A DNA stretch of 24,321 bases from CAZNKU01 sp045654805 (GCA_045654805.1 JAZOOD010000062.1:1-24321), one strand, 5' to 3'. Counted from the stretch's first letter, positions 1 to 7,089 are shown. Notes: generated by a model not told the origin, from the letters alone. Program-made: numbers and translations.

Positions 1-20
1 CCGCAAAATGGACACTTCAT
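1..20 (-). CDS. DUF6487-like zinc protein, N-terminal fragment
   Basis: Only the first six codons lie in the window (M-K-C-P-F-C, then two bases of a probable Gly codon). They match the opening of the genes at 265-495 and 3056-3292 (MKCPYCG and MKCPWCN), which is the first CxxC knuckle of a small zinc-binding protein. An AAAGGAG ribosome site lies 9 bases upstream in the same context as the 265-495 gene. It is probably the last visible member of the leftward gene block that starts at 1263. The rest of the protein is off the edge, so the family call is by similarity of a very short stretch. Confidence 0.55.
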
Positions 21-59
21 ACAATCATACTCCTTTACAATGTATAATTTATTTTCTCT

Positions 60-240
60 TTATTTTACTCCATAACCAAAGACTACAGATACAATAACTG
101 TAGTTATAATAAAAGTAAATAAAAAATTAATAAGAAAATCCCAGAGTTTCCAAACACCCAGATAATTAAAGGATTGTACTGCTACAACTGCTAAACTAGA
201 ACCAAGACAACCAGGGATTGCTTTTTTGATATTTTTTCAT
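60..240 (-). pseudogene. Small two-helix membrane protein, frameshifted in an A-run near its start
   Basis: A good ribosome site (AAGGA, 9 bases upstream) and an ATG at 240 begin a reading frame that stops after 14 codons. One frame over, an uninterrupted frame runs to TAA at 60-62 and encodes a hydrophobic protein with two likely membrane segments (start KKAIPGCLGSSLAVVAVQ, end VSVVFGYGVK) but has no start codon. ATG to stop is 181 bases, one more than a multiple of three. Deleting one A from the A6 run right after the ATG joins start and body into a 59-residue protein beginning MKNIKKAIPG. It could be a true pseudogene, a slippage-controlled gene or a sequencing error in a homopolymer. Neighbours at 18 and 265 are intact. 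Confidence 0.65.
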
Positions 241-264
241 TTAATCAATCCTTTCGCCACAGAA

Positions 265-495
265 TTAATCAAGATTATTTTCATATTCACTGGCATCAAT
301 AATTATCTTTTTACATTTTGGACAACAATAGCTTTCGATATGGTTCGGAGATAACAATGGAGTTCCCAGATGCAAAGCATATTTTTCCTTGCCATTTGGA
401 AGCATGCTTATTTTATGCTTACGTTCGCTCCAAATGGCTGCACCGCTATTAAGATAACCATGCAGCATTTCTGCACCACAATACGGGCACTTCAT
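265..495 (-). CDS. DUF6487-like small zinc-ribbon protein
   Basis: This 76-residue protein opens with CPYCG and closes with CCPKCKK, so it has two CxxC knuckles that can bind one zinc ion. A variable middle contains a LPNGKEKY stretch, which resembles the LPDGEKY of the 3056-3292 protein. This layout fits the DUF6487 (PF20097) family, whose function is unknown. A longer frame begins at 516, but the ribosome site AAGGAG lies inside it and is spaced 9 bases from the ATG at 495; the paralogues also start at MKCP. It lies in the leftward gene block 1263 to 18 and is probably cytosolic. No catalytic residues are apparent. Confidence 0.75.
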   Translation of the reverse strand: MKCPYCGAEMLHGYLNSGAAIWSERKHKISMLPNGKEKYALHLGTPLLSPNHIESYCCPKCKKIIIDASEYENNLD

Positions 496-551
496 CCAAT
501 CACACTCCTTTGCCAAACAGGGATTTATCTGACTGTTTTACCTAATGGGAC

Positions 552-971
552 TTATTTGTTTGACCAAAATCTTACATCCATTGTGTCCATCTTTTCCTGA
601 TTTGATTTTATATGGGTACTCTTTGTGTCGCAGGCCCCTGTATTTGTTGTATTTATAGCTATCAGGCAGTAAATGTAATAAATAATCAGAGGAACACAAA
701 TATATTCCAATGGTAACTCTCGGTAATAACCATTAATCTTATGGTATATAATGTCATATGCTATACTCAGCACTCCAAAAGCCATGCCAAGATAAGCACC
801 CAGCTTTTTGCCTTTGCTCATCATTATTCCTGTTGCCGCCATAAACAATATGATAAGCCATAAAATAACATCAAAAATATTTTCTGCATCACCATATCTG
901 AAAAAATCTATTCCAAAAAACATAATCATCAGAATTGCAGGTAAAAAATATAAGGGTTTAAACTTTTTCAT
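552..971 (-). CDS. Small multi-pass membrane protein, hypothetical
   Basis: This 139-residue protein has about four hydrophobic segments (near residues 7-23, 34-52, 60-75 and 90-107) followed by a hydrophilic tail of about 30 residues. I do not recognise a family. The start has an AAAGGAG ribosome site 9 bases upstream, in the same GGAGTGATTATATG context as its neighbours. It sits 16 bases after the gene ending at 988 and is probably co-transcribed. A membrane location is the only property that can be inferred. Confidence 0.7.
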   Translation of the reverse strand: MKKFKPLYFLPAILMIMFFGIDFFRYGDAENIFDVILWLIILFMAATGIMMSKGKKLGAYLGMAFGVLSIAYDIIYHKINGYYRELPLEYICVPLIIYYIYCLIAINTTNTGACDTKSTHIKSNQEKMDTMDVRFWSNK

Positions 972-987
972 ATAATCACTCCTTTTA

Positions 988-1263
988 TCAGATAATGCTT
1001 AATTTTTCTGCATCGTATATCTGTCTGTCAAATATCTGTTGCATTGTCAAATCATCAATAACTGAAACAGCAATTCTTGATACAAGAACTTCTTTTTCTT
1101 CAAATCGGCAAACTGTTTCCAAAATAATGTGTTCCGTATCATCACACAGATACCAGAAGCCAGAGTGGTTGGTAATAGAATACTGCTTGTCCTTGTAAGT
1201 GAATTCAATCTCTCTGCCGTGTTGCAGATAATCAGCAAGGTCATAGAATACTATACTGTTCAT
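988..1263 (-). CDS. Hypothetical protein, paralogue of the 2485-2757 gene
   Basis: This 91-residue protein shares the core ADYLxHGREIEFxYKxKxYSITN with the protein at 2485-2757, plus a W and C shortly after and an IxxIFxxQ pattern near the end. The two are clearly duplicates that have diverged. No named domain is recognised; it looks like a small mixed alpha/beta cytosolic protein. The longest frame starts at 1278, but the ribosome site GGAG lies inside that extension, 9 bases from the ATG at 1263, and the paralogue also begins just before the shared core. It is the first gene of the leftward block that continues to the window edge. Confidence 0.72.
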   Translation of the reverse strand: MNSIVFYDLADYLQHGREIEFTYKDKQYSITNHSGFWYLCDDTEHIILETVCRFEEKEVLVSRIAVSVIDDLTMQQIFDRQIYDAEKLSII

Positions 1264-1578
1264 ATAATCACACTCCATTATAATTAGAATATAATTACAA
1301 AAAGGAGCGGGATAATTCCCGCTCCTTAAAACTTTTATGCCGTCTTTTGCGAAATATTTGATATCGCAAGGCGGGTATTATTAAACTACAAACGCTTTGC
1401 AGACTTTTATTATAAAAATCATATCATAAATAATTAAACTTTTCTACTAATTTAACAATAATAACACTTTTTTATTTTGAATTTATCATATAAATATTAG
1501 GAAGTTGTGAAAATTCAAATTTTTTCAAACAGTTTGACAAATTGGAATTTTGTTAACAGTTCTGTGTATTGGAATTCG
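1264..1578. other. Intergenic region with terminator and AT-rich DNA
   Basis: The stretch holds the ribosome site of the 988-1263 gene, a Rho-independent terminator (1299-1327) and a second weaker hairpin pairing TTGCGA with TCGCAA near 1347-1369. From 1380 to 1578 it is AT-rich, with no open frame that has a ribosome site. No clear promoter for the 988-1263 gene was found, so that gene may depend on read-through or on an atypical promoter. Confidence 0.5.
1299..1327 (-). terminator. Rho-independent terminator after the XRE/membrane-protein pair
   Basis: GGAGCGGG (1304-1311) pairs perfectly with CCCGCTCC (1318-1325) around a six-base loop, with two further A-T pairs outside. On the minus strand a TTTTT run follows the stem directly. 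It lies downstream of the gene ending at 1579. Confidence 0.85.
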
Positions 1579-2133
1579 TTAATCTCTTTCCCAAATCAAT
1601 ACTTTGTTATTGTAGTTCCTTAACTGGATATCACTCATAGCAAATATTTCATTTGATGATTTGTCAATATAGTAAATATGCTTAATACTTTCACTATCAT
1701 TTCCGTTAGGGATATAACCTCTTAATTGACCTGACTGAAAATCAACAATCATTCCGTTGCCTACTCGCAACAAATGGTCTGTATCATCACTTTCCTTGAA
1801 CAATTTTGTGAATAATGTTTGAGTAGCGTTAATGTACAAATCGTAATTATTGTCATCTGTATTGACCAATACTGCCTTTATACCTTTATAGTTGTCGAGG
1901 TTAATACTGATATCAATTCCATTGTCTTCTGGAATATTTACTGATGCAAGATTATCAGTGTATTTGACAGGGAACTCATAGTTATATACAACCACACCAA
2001 CAATAATTGCAATAACAGCAATCAAGACTCCAGAAAACATCCTACATAGATATTTCTTCTTACTTTTCTTTATTTCCTTATTTGCATATTCTATGGTTTC
2101 CTTAATTACTTTATCGGCTTCATTCTTATTCAT
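1579..2133 (-). CDS. Single-pass membrane protein coupled to an XRE regulator
   Basis: This 184-residue protein has a charged, Lys-rich cytosolic N-terminus of about 32 residues (KKSKKKYLCR), one strong membrane helix near residues 33-50 and an outer domain of about 130 residues. The outer part has no motif that I recognise. Its ATG lies inside the end of the regulator gene 2126-2344 (8-base overlap), and the ribosome site AGGAGG is within that gene, so the two are translationally coupled. By analogy with other regulator/membrane-protein pairs it could sense the cell surface or hold the regulator at the membrane, but that is inference. Confidence 0.72.
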   Translation of the reverse strand: MNKNEADKVIKETIEYANKEIKKSKKKYLCRMFSGVLIAVIAIIVGVVVYNYEFPVKYTDNLASVNIPEDNGIDISINLDNYKGIKAVLVNTDDNNYDLYINATQTLFTKLFKESDDTDHLLRVGNGMIVDFQSGQLRGYIPNGNDSESIKHIYYIDKSSNEIFAMSDIQLRNYNNKVLIWERD

Positions 2134-2344
2134 CTTCTTTACCTCCTGTTAATAAATCATATAAACTAATTTCCAGTATTTCTGAAATTGGAATAAGCAT
2201 TGATATGTCGGGAAACGACAGTCCTCTTTCCCACTTGCTTATTGCTTTATCAGTGACATTTAGTTTTTCAGCCAATTCTTTTTGCGATAGTCCTTGCTTT
2301 TTTCTGTTATCACTAATATACTTGCCTGTTTTCTTAGCATCCAT
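2126..2344 (-). CDS. XRE-family HTH transcriptional regulator
   Basis: The 72-residue protein is almost entirely a Cro/C1-type helix-turn-helix. Residues 8-62 match the family pattern: IxDNRKKQGLSQKELAEKL, then VTDKAISKWERGLSFPD in the recognition helix region, then LYDLLTG. There is no sensory domain, so any signal must come from a partner, most simply the coupled membrane protein 1579-2133. The start has AAGGAGG nearby, and a TTTACT-17-TACAAT promoter lies just upstream (2366-2394). It probably regulates its own operon. Confidence 0.88.
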   Translation of the reverse strand: MDAKKTGKYISDNRKKQGLSQKELAEKLNVTDKAISKWERGLSFPDISMLIPISEILEISLYDLLTGGKEDE

Positions 2345-2365
2345 TGTCGTCCTCCTTCCAATATC

Positions 2366-2394
2366 ATTGTATCAATAAGAATAGGCACAGTAAA
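2366..2394 (-). promoter_or_regulatory. Promoter for the XRE regulator operon
   Basis: On the minus strand, TTTACT (2394-2389) and TACAAT (2371-2366) are separated by exactly 17 bases and lie about 20 bases before the start codon at 2344. The -35 box falls inside an arm of the 2383-2417 hairpin. Confidence 0.55.
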
Positions 2395-2417
2395 CCGACT
2401 GTTGGTTTACTGTGCCT
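2383..2417. terminator. Strong hairpin ending the 5825-2485 operon
   Basis: AGGCACAGTAAACC (2383-2396) pairs perfectly over 14 bases with 2404-2417 around a seven-base loop. It lies 68 bases past the stop of the minus-strand gene 2485-2757. The T-run on either strand is poor (ATTCTTATT on the minus strand), so it may terminate weakly or act as a protein-binding site. Confidence 0.6.
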
Positions 2418-2484
2418 CAATTATTAATGGTTCATTTTCCTTTGATATATTCAAATTTTTCGACTTTTTACACACTCTTATGGC

Positions 2485-2757
2485 CTATAAAATATCCAAA
2501 ATCTCTAATTCACCAAGCTGTTTATTAAATATGTTCTCAATACTTAAACCTTCAATTTCAATGATTTTCACTTTATCGACCAGAACATCAAATTCACGAA
2601 ATTCACATAATCTAATAGTTGTCCCGTCTGTATCACAGCAAAACTGCCATCCAAATCGGTTATTAGTAATGGAATAATTTTTCCCTTTATATCTGAACTC
2701 AATTTCTCTACCATGCATTAAATAGTCTGCAAGTTCGCTAAATGTAATTAGCCACAC
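2485..2757 (-). CDS. Hypothetical protein, paralogue of the 988-1263 gene
   Basis: This 90-residue protein shares the ADYLxHGREIEFxYKxKxYSITN core with the 988-1263 protein. The longest open frame starts at 2832, but an excellent ribosome site (AAAGGAGGGGG) lies inside that extension, and a GTG at 2757 follows it at the right distance. Starting there lines the N-terminus up with the paralogue (VWLITFSELADYL against MNSIVFYDLADYL) and removes an overlap with the gene 2789-3016. Function is unknown; there is no signal peptide or membrane segment. It is the last gene of the leftward operon that begins at 5825. Confidence 0.72.
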   Translation of the reverse strand: MWLITFSELADYLMHGREIEFRYKGKNYSITNNRFGWQFCCDTDGTTIRLCEFREFDVLVDKVKIIEIEGLSIENIFNKQLGELEILDIL

Positions 2758-2788
2758 AACTCCCCCTCCTTTGGTAAATTGGAATTCG

Positions 2789-3016
2789 TCAATCAATTCT
2801 TTCGCCACAATGTTGGCAAAATGCCCCTTCATTTCTCCCTAATCTTTTTTTGCAATGGGGGCATTTGTTATAAAGAAAGTCAGGAACAATGCAAGATAAC
2901 ATAATGATCGCACCGATTATGGTACTTGCAATTCCGAATAAATATCCCGTTAACATTATAACGAAACCAATAATCATCAGTGTATCTCGCAATGTTCTAG
3001 CTTTTTTATGATTCAT
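2789..3016 (-). CDS. Small membrane protein with C-terminal zinc ribbon
   Basis: The 75-residue protein has two hydrophobic segments (about residues 12-28 and 30-48) followed by a zinc ribbon, CPHCKKRLGRNEGAFCQHCG, with the two CxxC knuckles 12 residues apart. Small membrane proteins ending in such a ribbon are common in clostridia, and their role is not established. The frame is open from 3040, but the ribosome site AGGAG lies within that extension, so the ATG at 3016 is chosen. It sits between the DUF6487-like gene 3056-3292 and the hypothetical gene 2485-2757, all leftward and closely spaced. Confidence 0.72.
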   Translation of the reverse strand: MNHKKARTLRDTLMIIGFVIMLTGYLFGIASTIIGAIIMLSCIVPDFLYNKCPHCKKRLGRNEGAFCQHCGERID

Positions 3017-3055
3017 AATCTTACTCCTATATAAAACCAAAATTAGCTAAACAGA

Positions 3056-3292
3056 TTATTTATATAATTCATAATCAATTACAATTTTTGTACATGCTCT
3101 ACATATATATGCTTCTGGACACACTGCAGGAACATCAAACATATATGGTGGTAAATACACAGCATTATGCTTTTCCATTTCTCGCTTAGTATATAGTTTA
3201 GGGTATTTTTCTCCATCTGGAAGAAAATACAAACCGCCTTTATTTATAAGACGACCTTTTTCCATTTCAGTATTACACCATGGACATTTCAT
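3056..3292 (-). CDS. DUF6487-like small zinc-binding protein
   Basis: The 78-residue protein begins MKCPWCNTEMEKGRL and carries FLPDGEKYPKLYTK in the middle, then CPEAYICRACTKIVIDY at the end. It is of the same type as the 265-495 protein, with an N-terminal CxxC and a C-terminal CxxC (plus one extra Cys) as the likely zinc site. This arrangement fits DUF6487 (PF20097), which has no known function. GAGGTGG upstream of the ATG is the ribosome site. It follows the PstS-like membrane protein gene by 23 bases and is probably in its operon. Confidence 0.75.
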   Translation of the reverse strand: MKCPWCNTEMEKGRLINKGGLYFLPDGEKYPKLYTKREMEKHNAVYLPPYMFDVPAVCPEAYICRACTKIVIDYELYK

Positions 3293-3315
3293 AGTACCAC
3301 CTCATAAATTAAACT

Positions 3316-4776
3316 TTATTTTGCTACACCTACATAGCCTGTTTCTTCAAGGATATACTGTCCTTCATCAGATAAAATCCACTGAAGCAATTTATCAACA
3401 TTCTCATTAGTGTTTTCCTCATATGTCACAGCATAAATAGGTGTAACAATCGGATAACTGCCGTTTTTAATGTTTTCTGCTGTAGGTGCAACCCCATCAA
3501 TGGAAAGCATCTTGATATCAGGATTCTTTATGATGCCTTCAACATAGAATCTGAAGGAAAAGCCAATAGAATTAGATTTACTTCTGTAATTTGAAACCCT
3601 TTCGATAATACCGGACATCATATCATTTACCAGTTCTGTAGGAGCTTCCATTATAGGCTTGTCTCCCATAAAACGTTTAAGCATACTCTGGCTGCCACTG
3701 CCTTCGTTGCGCTGGAATGCAGCGATTTCTTCATTTTTACCGCCAACTTGCTTCCAGTTAGTTATCTCACCGGAATAAATACCCTGAATCTGTTCAGTTG
3801 TCAGGTTATCAATTGGATTATCCTTATGAACGAAGAAAACAAATGCTTCCGCACCAATAGGTATATATTCAAAAGTTGTGTTGCATTCTTCTGCATAGGC
3901 TTTCTGCTCTTCGGATGGATAAACACCTATAAAGAGGTCGATGCCCTTTTCTGCAAGAAGCTGGTAGCCACCAGGCGTATTGTTGTATTCAAAAGTCCCA
4001 TCGTATAATTTTGTTGTTTCAGGATAAACCGCATTAACATATGCAGAATATACCGGAAAAAGAGCTGCAGCACCGTCAATTCTTGGAATATTATTTGTAA
4101 ACTTTAATGTGCTGCTGTCCATTTTTACAATTTTTGAATCCTCCTCAAAAGGCAGATATTCATACACATTGATATTAGGCGCGGTATTAACAGTTATACT
4201 TGCATCATACTTTTCATAAGCGTAGTTGCCTAACAAGACAACAAGATATATCAGTGCTACCTTACTCCACACGGAAATAAATTTTTTTCTTTTTTTCAGC
4301 CAAATCAGGGGTAATAGCAGTGTCGGAAGTACAAACATACCTGCATAAGCCAATATATAGTGTACTCCACTTGCCATAAGAATCATTCCGCCTATAACAG
4401 CTACATAAGCGCTCAATATCAGTACAATTACAGTGAAAACTATGTTTGTGAAGAAAGCAGCAACTTCCTGTTTTGTCACAGATTCTGAATGCTTACCCTT
4501 ATTTTTCCACAGATAAATGCTCAAAACTATGTAAAATAAAGCAATTATAATTCCAATAACTACTTCACTATCGCCTCTTATAATCATATGTAAAGCCGGA
4601 AGTGTACCAAATATACCACCCCAGATAATGCCTTTATGGAGAAGCACTGCGGAAATATAAAAGCAGCCAAGCCATATTAAAATCATAGATAAGGCCATGC
4701 TTACTCCTGTAAGACCTGTGAGCAGATAAAAACCGGTAAACACTACTGCCGGGATATAACCTAAATATTTTTTCAT
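3316..4776 (-). CDS. Multi-pass membrane protein with C-terminal PstS-like substrate-binding domain
   Basis: The first 200 or so residues of this 486-residue protein contain six to seven hydrophobic segments. From about residue 220 it is a periplasmic-binding-protein domain of the PstS type (PBP_like_2). Visible landmarks are IDGAAALFPVYSAYV (strand and helix after the first anion-binding loop), FFVHKDNPIDNLT, IYSGEITNWKQVGG, RNEGSGSQ (second binding loop) and NSIGFSFRFY. Free PstS proteins are secreted or lipid-anchored; here the domain is tethered to a helix bundle, which suggests phosphate sensing rather than simple transport. No pstCAB genes are near. A longer frame reaches 4899, but AAAGGAG lies 6 bases before the ATG at 4776, and that extension overlaps the preceding gene. 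Confidence 0.82.
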   Translation of the reverse strand: MKKYLGYIPAVVFTGFYLLTGLTGVSMALSMILIWLGCFYISAVLLHKGIIWGGIFGTLPALHMIIRGDSEVVIGIIIALFYIVLSIYLWKNKGKHSESVTKQEVAAFFTNIVFTVIVLILSAYVAVIGGMILMASGVHYILAYAGMFVLPTLLLPLIWLKKRKKFISVWSKVALIYLVVLLGNYAYEKYDASITVNTAPNINVYEYLPFEEDSKIVKMDSSTLKFTNNIPRIDGAAALFPVYSAYVNAVYPETTKLYDGTFEYNNTPGGYQLLAEKGIDLFIGVYPSEEQKAYAEECNTTFEYIPIGAEAFVFFVHKDNPIDNLTTEQIQGIYSGEITNWKQVGGKNEEIAAFQRNEGSGSQSMLKRFMGDKPIMEAPTELVNDMMSGIIERVSNYRSKSNSIGFSFRFYVEGIIKNPDIKMLSIDGVAPTAENIKNGSYPIVTPIYAVTYEENTNENVDKLLQWILSDEGQYILEETGYVGVAK

Positions 4777-4817
4777 TTGCAACTCCTTTATATGGTTAGT
4801 ATATGAGCTATCATTAT

Positions 4818-5582
4818 TTACTGAAGTCCCACTATAAAAATAACCAATGCTATTACCGGCAATAAAGTCCAGGATATGTATCGACCTGCGATTTCCCATT
4901 CAGATGGTTCAGCGCGTTCTGCATCACGAATCTGAAAAGAAAGATTCCAACGAAATAATTCATCTACGAATATAATTGAACCTGCTGTAATTAAACATAT
5001 AATTATGCCGTAGAAAAACACCATCCAATCACCTTTATGAGTTAATTTTGGATCAGCCATTAAATCAATTATTGTTGATGCAGATGGCTCTACAGGATCT
5101 ACTACATTACCGGCACCATCATATGTATGATACCCATCAGAGAACATAATATCGAAATTTTCAAAGGTTCCGTCTTCATTGAAAAGCCACCATTCGTCGC
5201 TTTGTTTTAATACACCACCACGGAAGAAGAGATCGTTTCCTTTATAAACTTCCACGCCAACCATTAGTTTGCTGCTAAATTCATTTTCCTCTGGTATAGC
5301 GGTTGGGTCTTCCTTTGCGGTATACGGTCCGTAGACAGTATCGCCATGCTGGAACACTACAGTTTTATCAGCATCTACAGTGAAAACAGCCTGTTCACCT
5401 TTTAACTTGCCAGAATATATAGTGTCACCATTATCCTGTTTTGGTACAAGAATAACATCATTATATAAAAATCCTTCTCGGGAAATAGTTTTAGAATATA
5501 TTACGCCAAACAGCACTACCATAAAGGCCATAATAATCAAGATTACTTTTTGATATCGATTCAGGTTTTTAATTCTATCCAT
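4818..5582 (-). CDS. Membrane protein with one large extracellular domain
   Basis: The 254-residue protein has a membrane helix near residues 12-29, an outer domain of about 150 residues (31-185) rich in beta-strand-like sequence (GDTIYSGKLKGEQAVFTVDADK, then VYGPYTAKED), a second helix near 188-206, a short charged loop and a last helix near 233-252. No catalytic motif is seen and I do not recognise the family. The neighbouring gene 41 bases downstream encodes a PstS-like receptor on a membrane bundle, so the two could form one surface complex; this is inferred from position only. AAAGGGG precedes the ATG. Confidence 0.75.
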   Translation of the reverse strand: MDRIKNLNRYQKVILIIMAFMVVLFGVIYSKTISREGFLYNDVILVPKQDNGDTIYSGKLKGEQAVFTVDADKTVVFQHGDTVYGPYTAKEDPTAIPEENEFSSKLMVGVEVYKGNDLFFRGGVLKQSDEWWLFNEDGTFENFDIMFSDGYHTYDGAGNVVDPVEPSASTIIDLMADPKLTHKGDWMVFFYGIIICLITAGSIIFVDELFRWNLSFQIRDAERAEPSEWEIAGRYISWTLLPVIALVIFIVGLQ

Positions 5583-5615
5583 ACCTATTCCCCTTTCTCG
5601 TATAAAAGTTTGGTT

Positions 5616-5825
5616 TTATAAAAGTTTTTCAAATATCAAATCCAATTCCTGTGTATGACCTGTACCGCGCTGTTTTGTTGGAATAAATCCAACATAGCGC
5701 CAGCCTTCTTCTGCTCTTTTATTGATAATGGAACGATAATCTTCGATTCCATAAATATTGCCTGAGCCAAGGCCCCAGCCACCAAAATCACAACTCACTG
5801 TTTCATATTCGTATACGTATTTCAT
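5616..5825 (-). CDS. DUF4177 domain protein
   Basis: The 69-residue protein begins MKYVYEYETV and has a short central helix ending in NKRAEEGWRYVGFIP, then a final strand LDLIFEKLL. The pattern of an N-terminal strand, an EGW turn and a C-terminal strand is that of DUF4177 (PF13783), small cytosolic proteins of unknown function. The ribosome site TGGAGG is 7 bases upstream. It is the first gene of the leftward operon, just behind the promoter at 5885-5913. Confidence 0.78.
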   Translation of the reverse strand: MKYVYEYETVSCDFGGWGLGSGNIYGIEDYRSIINKRAEEGWRYVGFIPTKQRGTGHTQELDLIFEKLL

Positions 5826-5884
5826 TTTTAACCTCCAATGATATTAGATTAATGAAGTTCAAATAGAATACTATTTTTAATTAG

Positions 5885-5913
5885 AGTATAACATAGAATT
5901 TAAATTTTGCGAA
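5885..5913 (-). promoter_or_regulatory. Promoter for the 5825-2485 operon
   Basis: On the minus strand, TTCGCA (5913-5908) and TATACT (5890-5885) are 17 bases apart, and the -10 box is preceded by a TGT (near-extended -10). The start codon at 5825 is about 60 bases downstream. Confidence 0.55.
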
Positions 5914-5923
5914 CAGTTGGTAG

Positions 5924-5952
5924 GTGAAAAATTTACATTATTTTAGTATAAT
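5924..5952 (+). promoter_or_regulatory. Possible promoter for the XRE/membrane gene at 6089
   Basis: GTGAAA and TATAAT are 17 bases apart on the plus strand. The -35 box is poor, and the leader to the ATG at 6089 would be about 130 bases, so a closer promoter may have been missed. Confidence 0.35.
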
Positions 5953-6088
5953 AATGTTAGATAAATATAAATTTTCGATATTAAACATCAATGTTACATT
6001 GAGTTGCGTAATTGTAAAGTCGATGTGGTGGTATATTTAAGCAAAATGAATTACAATTAAGCTATAAAGGAAGAAAGGGGTTGATTGT

Positions 6089-6694
6089 ATGACATTTGCA
6101 GAAAAGCTTTTACAGTTAAGAAAAAGAGAGGGATATTCTCAAGAGGAGCTTGCGAATATTTTAAGTGTATCCAGACAGGCAATTTCTCGTTGGGAGATGG
6201 GAACAGCAATACCAGATTCATCAAACTTACTCCAGATTAGCAAATTGTTTCATGTGTCCACAGATTATTTGTTGAATAACGAGTATACAAGTGACGAGGA
6301 TTTACCAAGAGTAAAAGAAAAGAATAAAATCCTACAGATAAATTTATGTAAGATTGCAATTATAGGGCAGGCAGCCTTTTTGAATGTTGCAATGAGACCT
6401 TTCCAAGAAGTGCAGACCCCATATATGAAAACAATTGAATTGTTAATTAAGTTTGTCCCATTATTAGTATGTTCTATCTGGATGGTGTTTAACCTTAGAT
6501 ATGAAAAAGATGTAAAGCAGTATAAAAAGAATGTGAAAATAGAAATGATATATTGCATGGTACAAGCTGCAATATTCTTATTTGTATGGTACAGCAAGAT
6601 ATATTGGCTTGGAACATTGCTTTTGATAACAGTAGCATTGTTTTATATCTTATGGGTAAATCCTAAGTACATGAATAGAAGAATGACAAAATAG
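6089..6694 (+). CDS. XRE-family regulator with C-terminal membrane helices
   Basis: Residues 5-60 form a Cro/C1-type helix-turn-helix: LLQLRKREGYSQEELANIL, then VSRQAISRWEMG in the recognition helix, then VSTDYLLN. Residues 85-190 hold about four hydrophobic segments, ending in LLLITVALFYILWV. This DNA-binding domain plus membrane bundle is a recurring clostridial architecture, often next to transporter or surface genes, and would let the regulator respond to a membrane signal while bound to DNA. It is divergent from the operon starting at 5825 with 263 bases between them, so that operon is the likely target. AAAGGGG precedes the ATG. Confidence 0.88.
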   Translation: MTFAEKLLQLRKREGYSQEELANILSVSRQAISRWEMGTAIPDSSNLLQISKLFHVSTDYLLNNEYTSDEDLPRVKEKNKILQINLCKIAIIGQAAFLNVAMRPFQEVQTPYMKTIELLIKFVPLLVCSIWMVFNLRYEKDVKQYKKNVKIEMIYCMVQAAIFLFVWYSKIYWLGTLLLITVALFYILWVNPKYMNRRMTK

Positions 6695-6851
6695 TTTTTG
6701 TAAAACCGTTAAACATGAATTTTACAAAGTAAAGTATGTTTATGAAAAGAGATTGCCAGTGATTTGCGCTGCAATTGGTGGCTCTATGATTTGCAAATGT
6801 TCAATAGGTATACCATTTATCATCTCCTTGTTATTTTCTATTTAGAAATCG

Positions 6852-6895
6852 AAAAAACTCCCTTAAGTATTTCTTTATACTTAGGGGAGTTTTTA
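6852..6895 (+). terminator. Rho-independent terminator after the 6089-6694 regulator
   Basis: ACTCCCTTAAGTA (6857-6869) pairs with 6878-6890 over 13 positions, one of them U-G, and is followed by TTTTTAT. The wobble only pairs in plus-strand RNA, which gives the direction. The A-run on the other side may allow some minus-strand activity. Confidence 0.8.
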
Positions 6896-6991
6896 TATTT
6901 TTCTAACTTACTCTTATTTATGCATGGACAAACAGCAAAACATCTTCTCAAGAGAATATGTTTTTTTCGCGAATAGATATTGAGTTCCTAT

Positions 6992-7026
6992 AAAAAGAAA
7001 ACCCCCGCCAACTCACGTTGACGGGG
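6992..7026 (-). terminator. Rho-independent terminator of the surface-protein operon
   Basis: 7003-7012 pairs with 7017-7026 around a TCAC loop. The single mismatch in plus-strand RNA (C with A) becomes a G-U pair in minus-strand RNA, and TTTTCTTTTT follows on that strand. It therefore closes the leftward operon 15819-7090. Confidence 0.85.
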
Positions 7027-7043
7027 AGAAAGGAAGAAAAATG

Positions 7044-7079
7044 CAATTATCTGTTTTAGTTGCTGTAATCAGATAATTG
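7044..7079 (-). other. Hairpin just downstream of the last surface-operon gene
   Basis: CAATTATCTG and its exact complement form a 10-base stem with a 16-base loop, 11 bases past the stop at 7090. On the minus strand a T-rich stretch (CATTTTTCTTCC) follows. It may be a first, weaker terminator or a barrier that protects the 3' end ahead of the strong terminator at 6992-7026. Confidence 0.45.
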
Positions 7080-7089
7080 TTTTGAAACA

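Larger units (their letters stand above)
6695..7089. other. Intergenic region between convergent genes, with three hairpins
   Basis: From the plus-strand gene end to the minus-strand stop at 7090 there is no convincing gene. It holds a plus-strand terminator (6852-6895), a minus-strand terminator (6992-7026) and another perfect 10-base stem (7044-7053 with 7070-7079). An open frame at about 6682-6845 without a good start encodes a short hydrophobic stretch and may be a decayed gene end, which I cannot support further. Confidence 0.5.

Noticed and set aside
6764..6976. A 70-codon plus-strand frame after the XRE regulator
   Set aside because: It runs straight through the terminator hairpin 6852-6895 and has no ribosome site, so it is not a gene.
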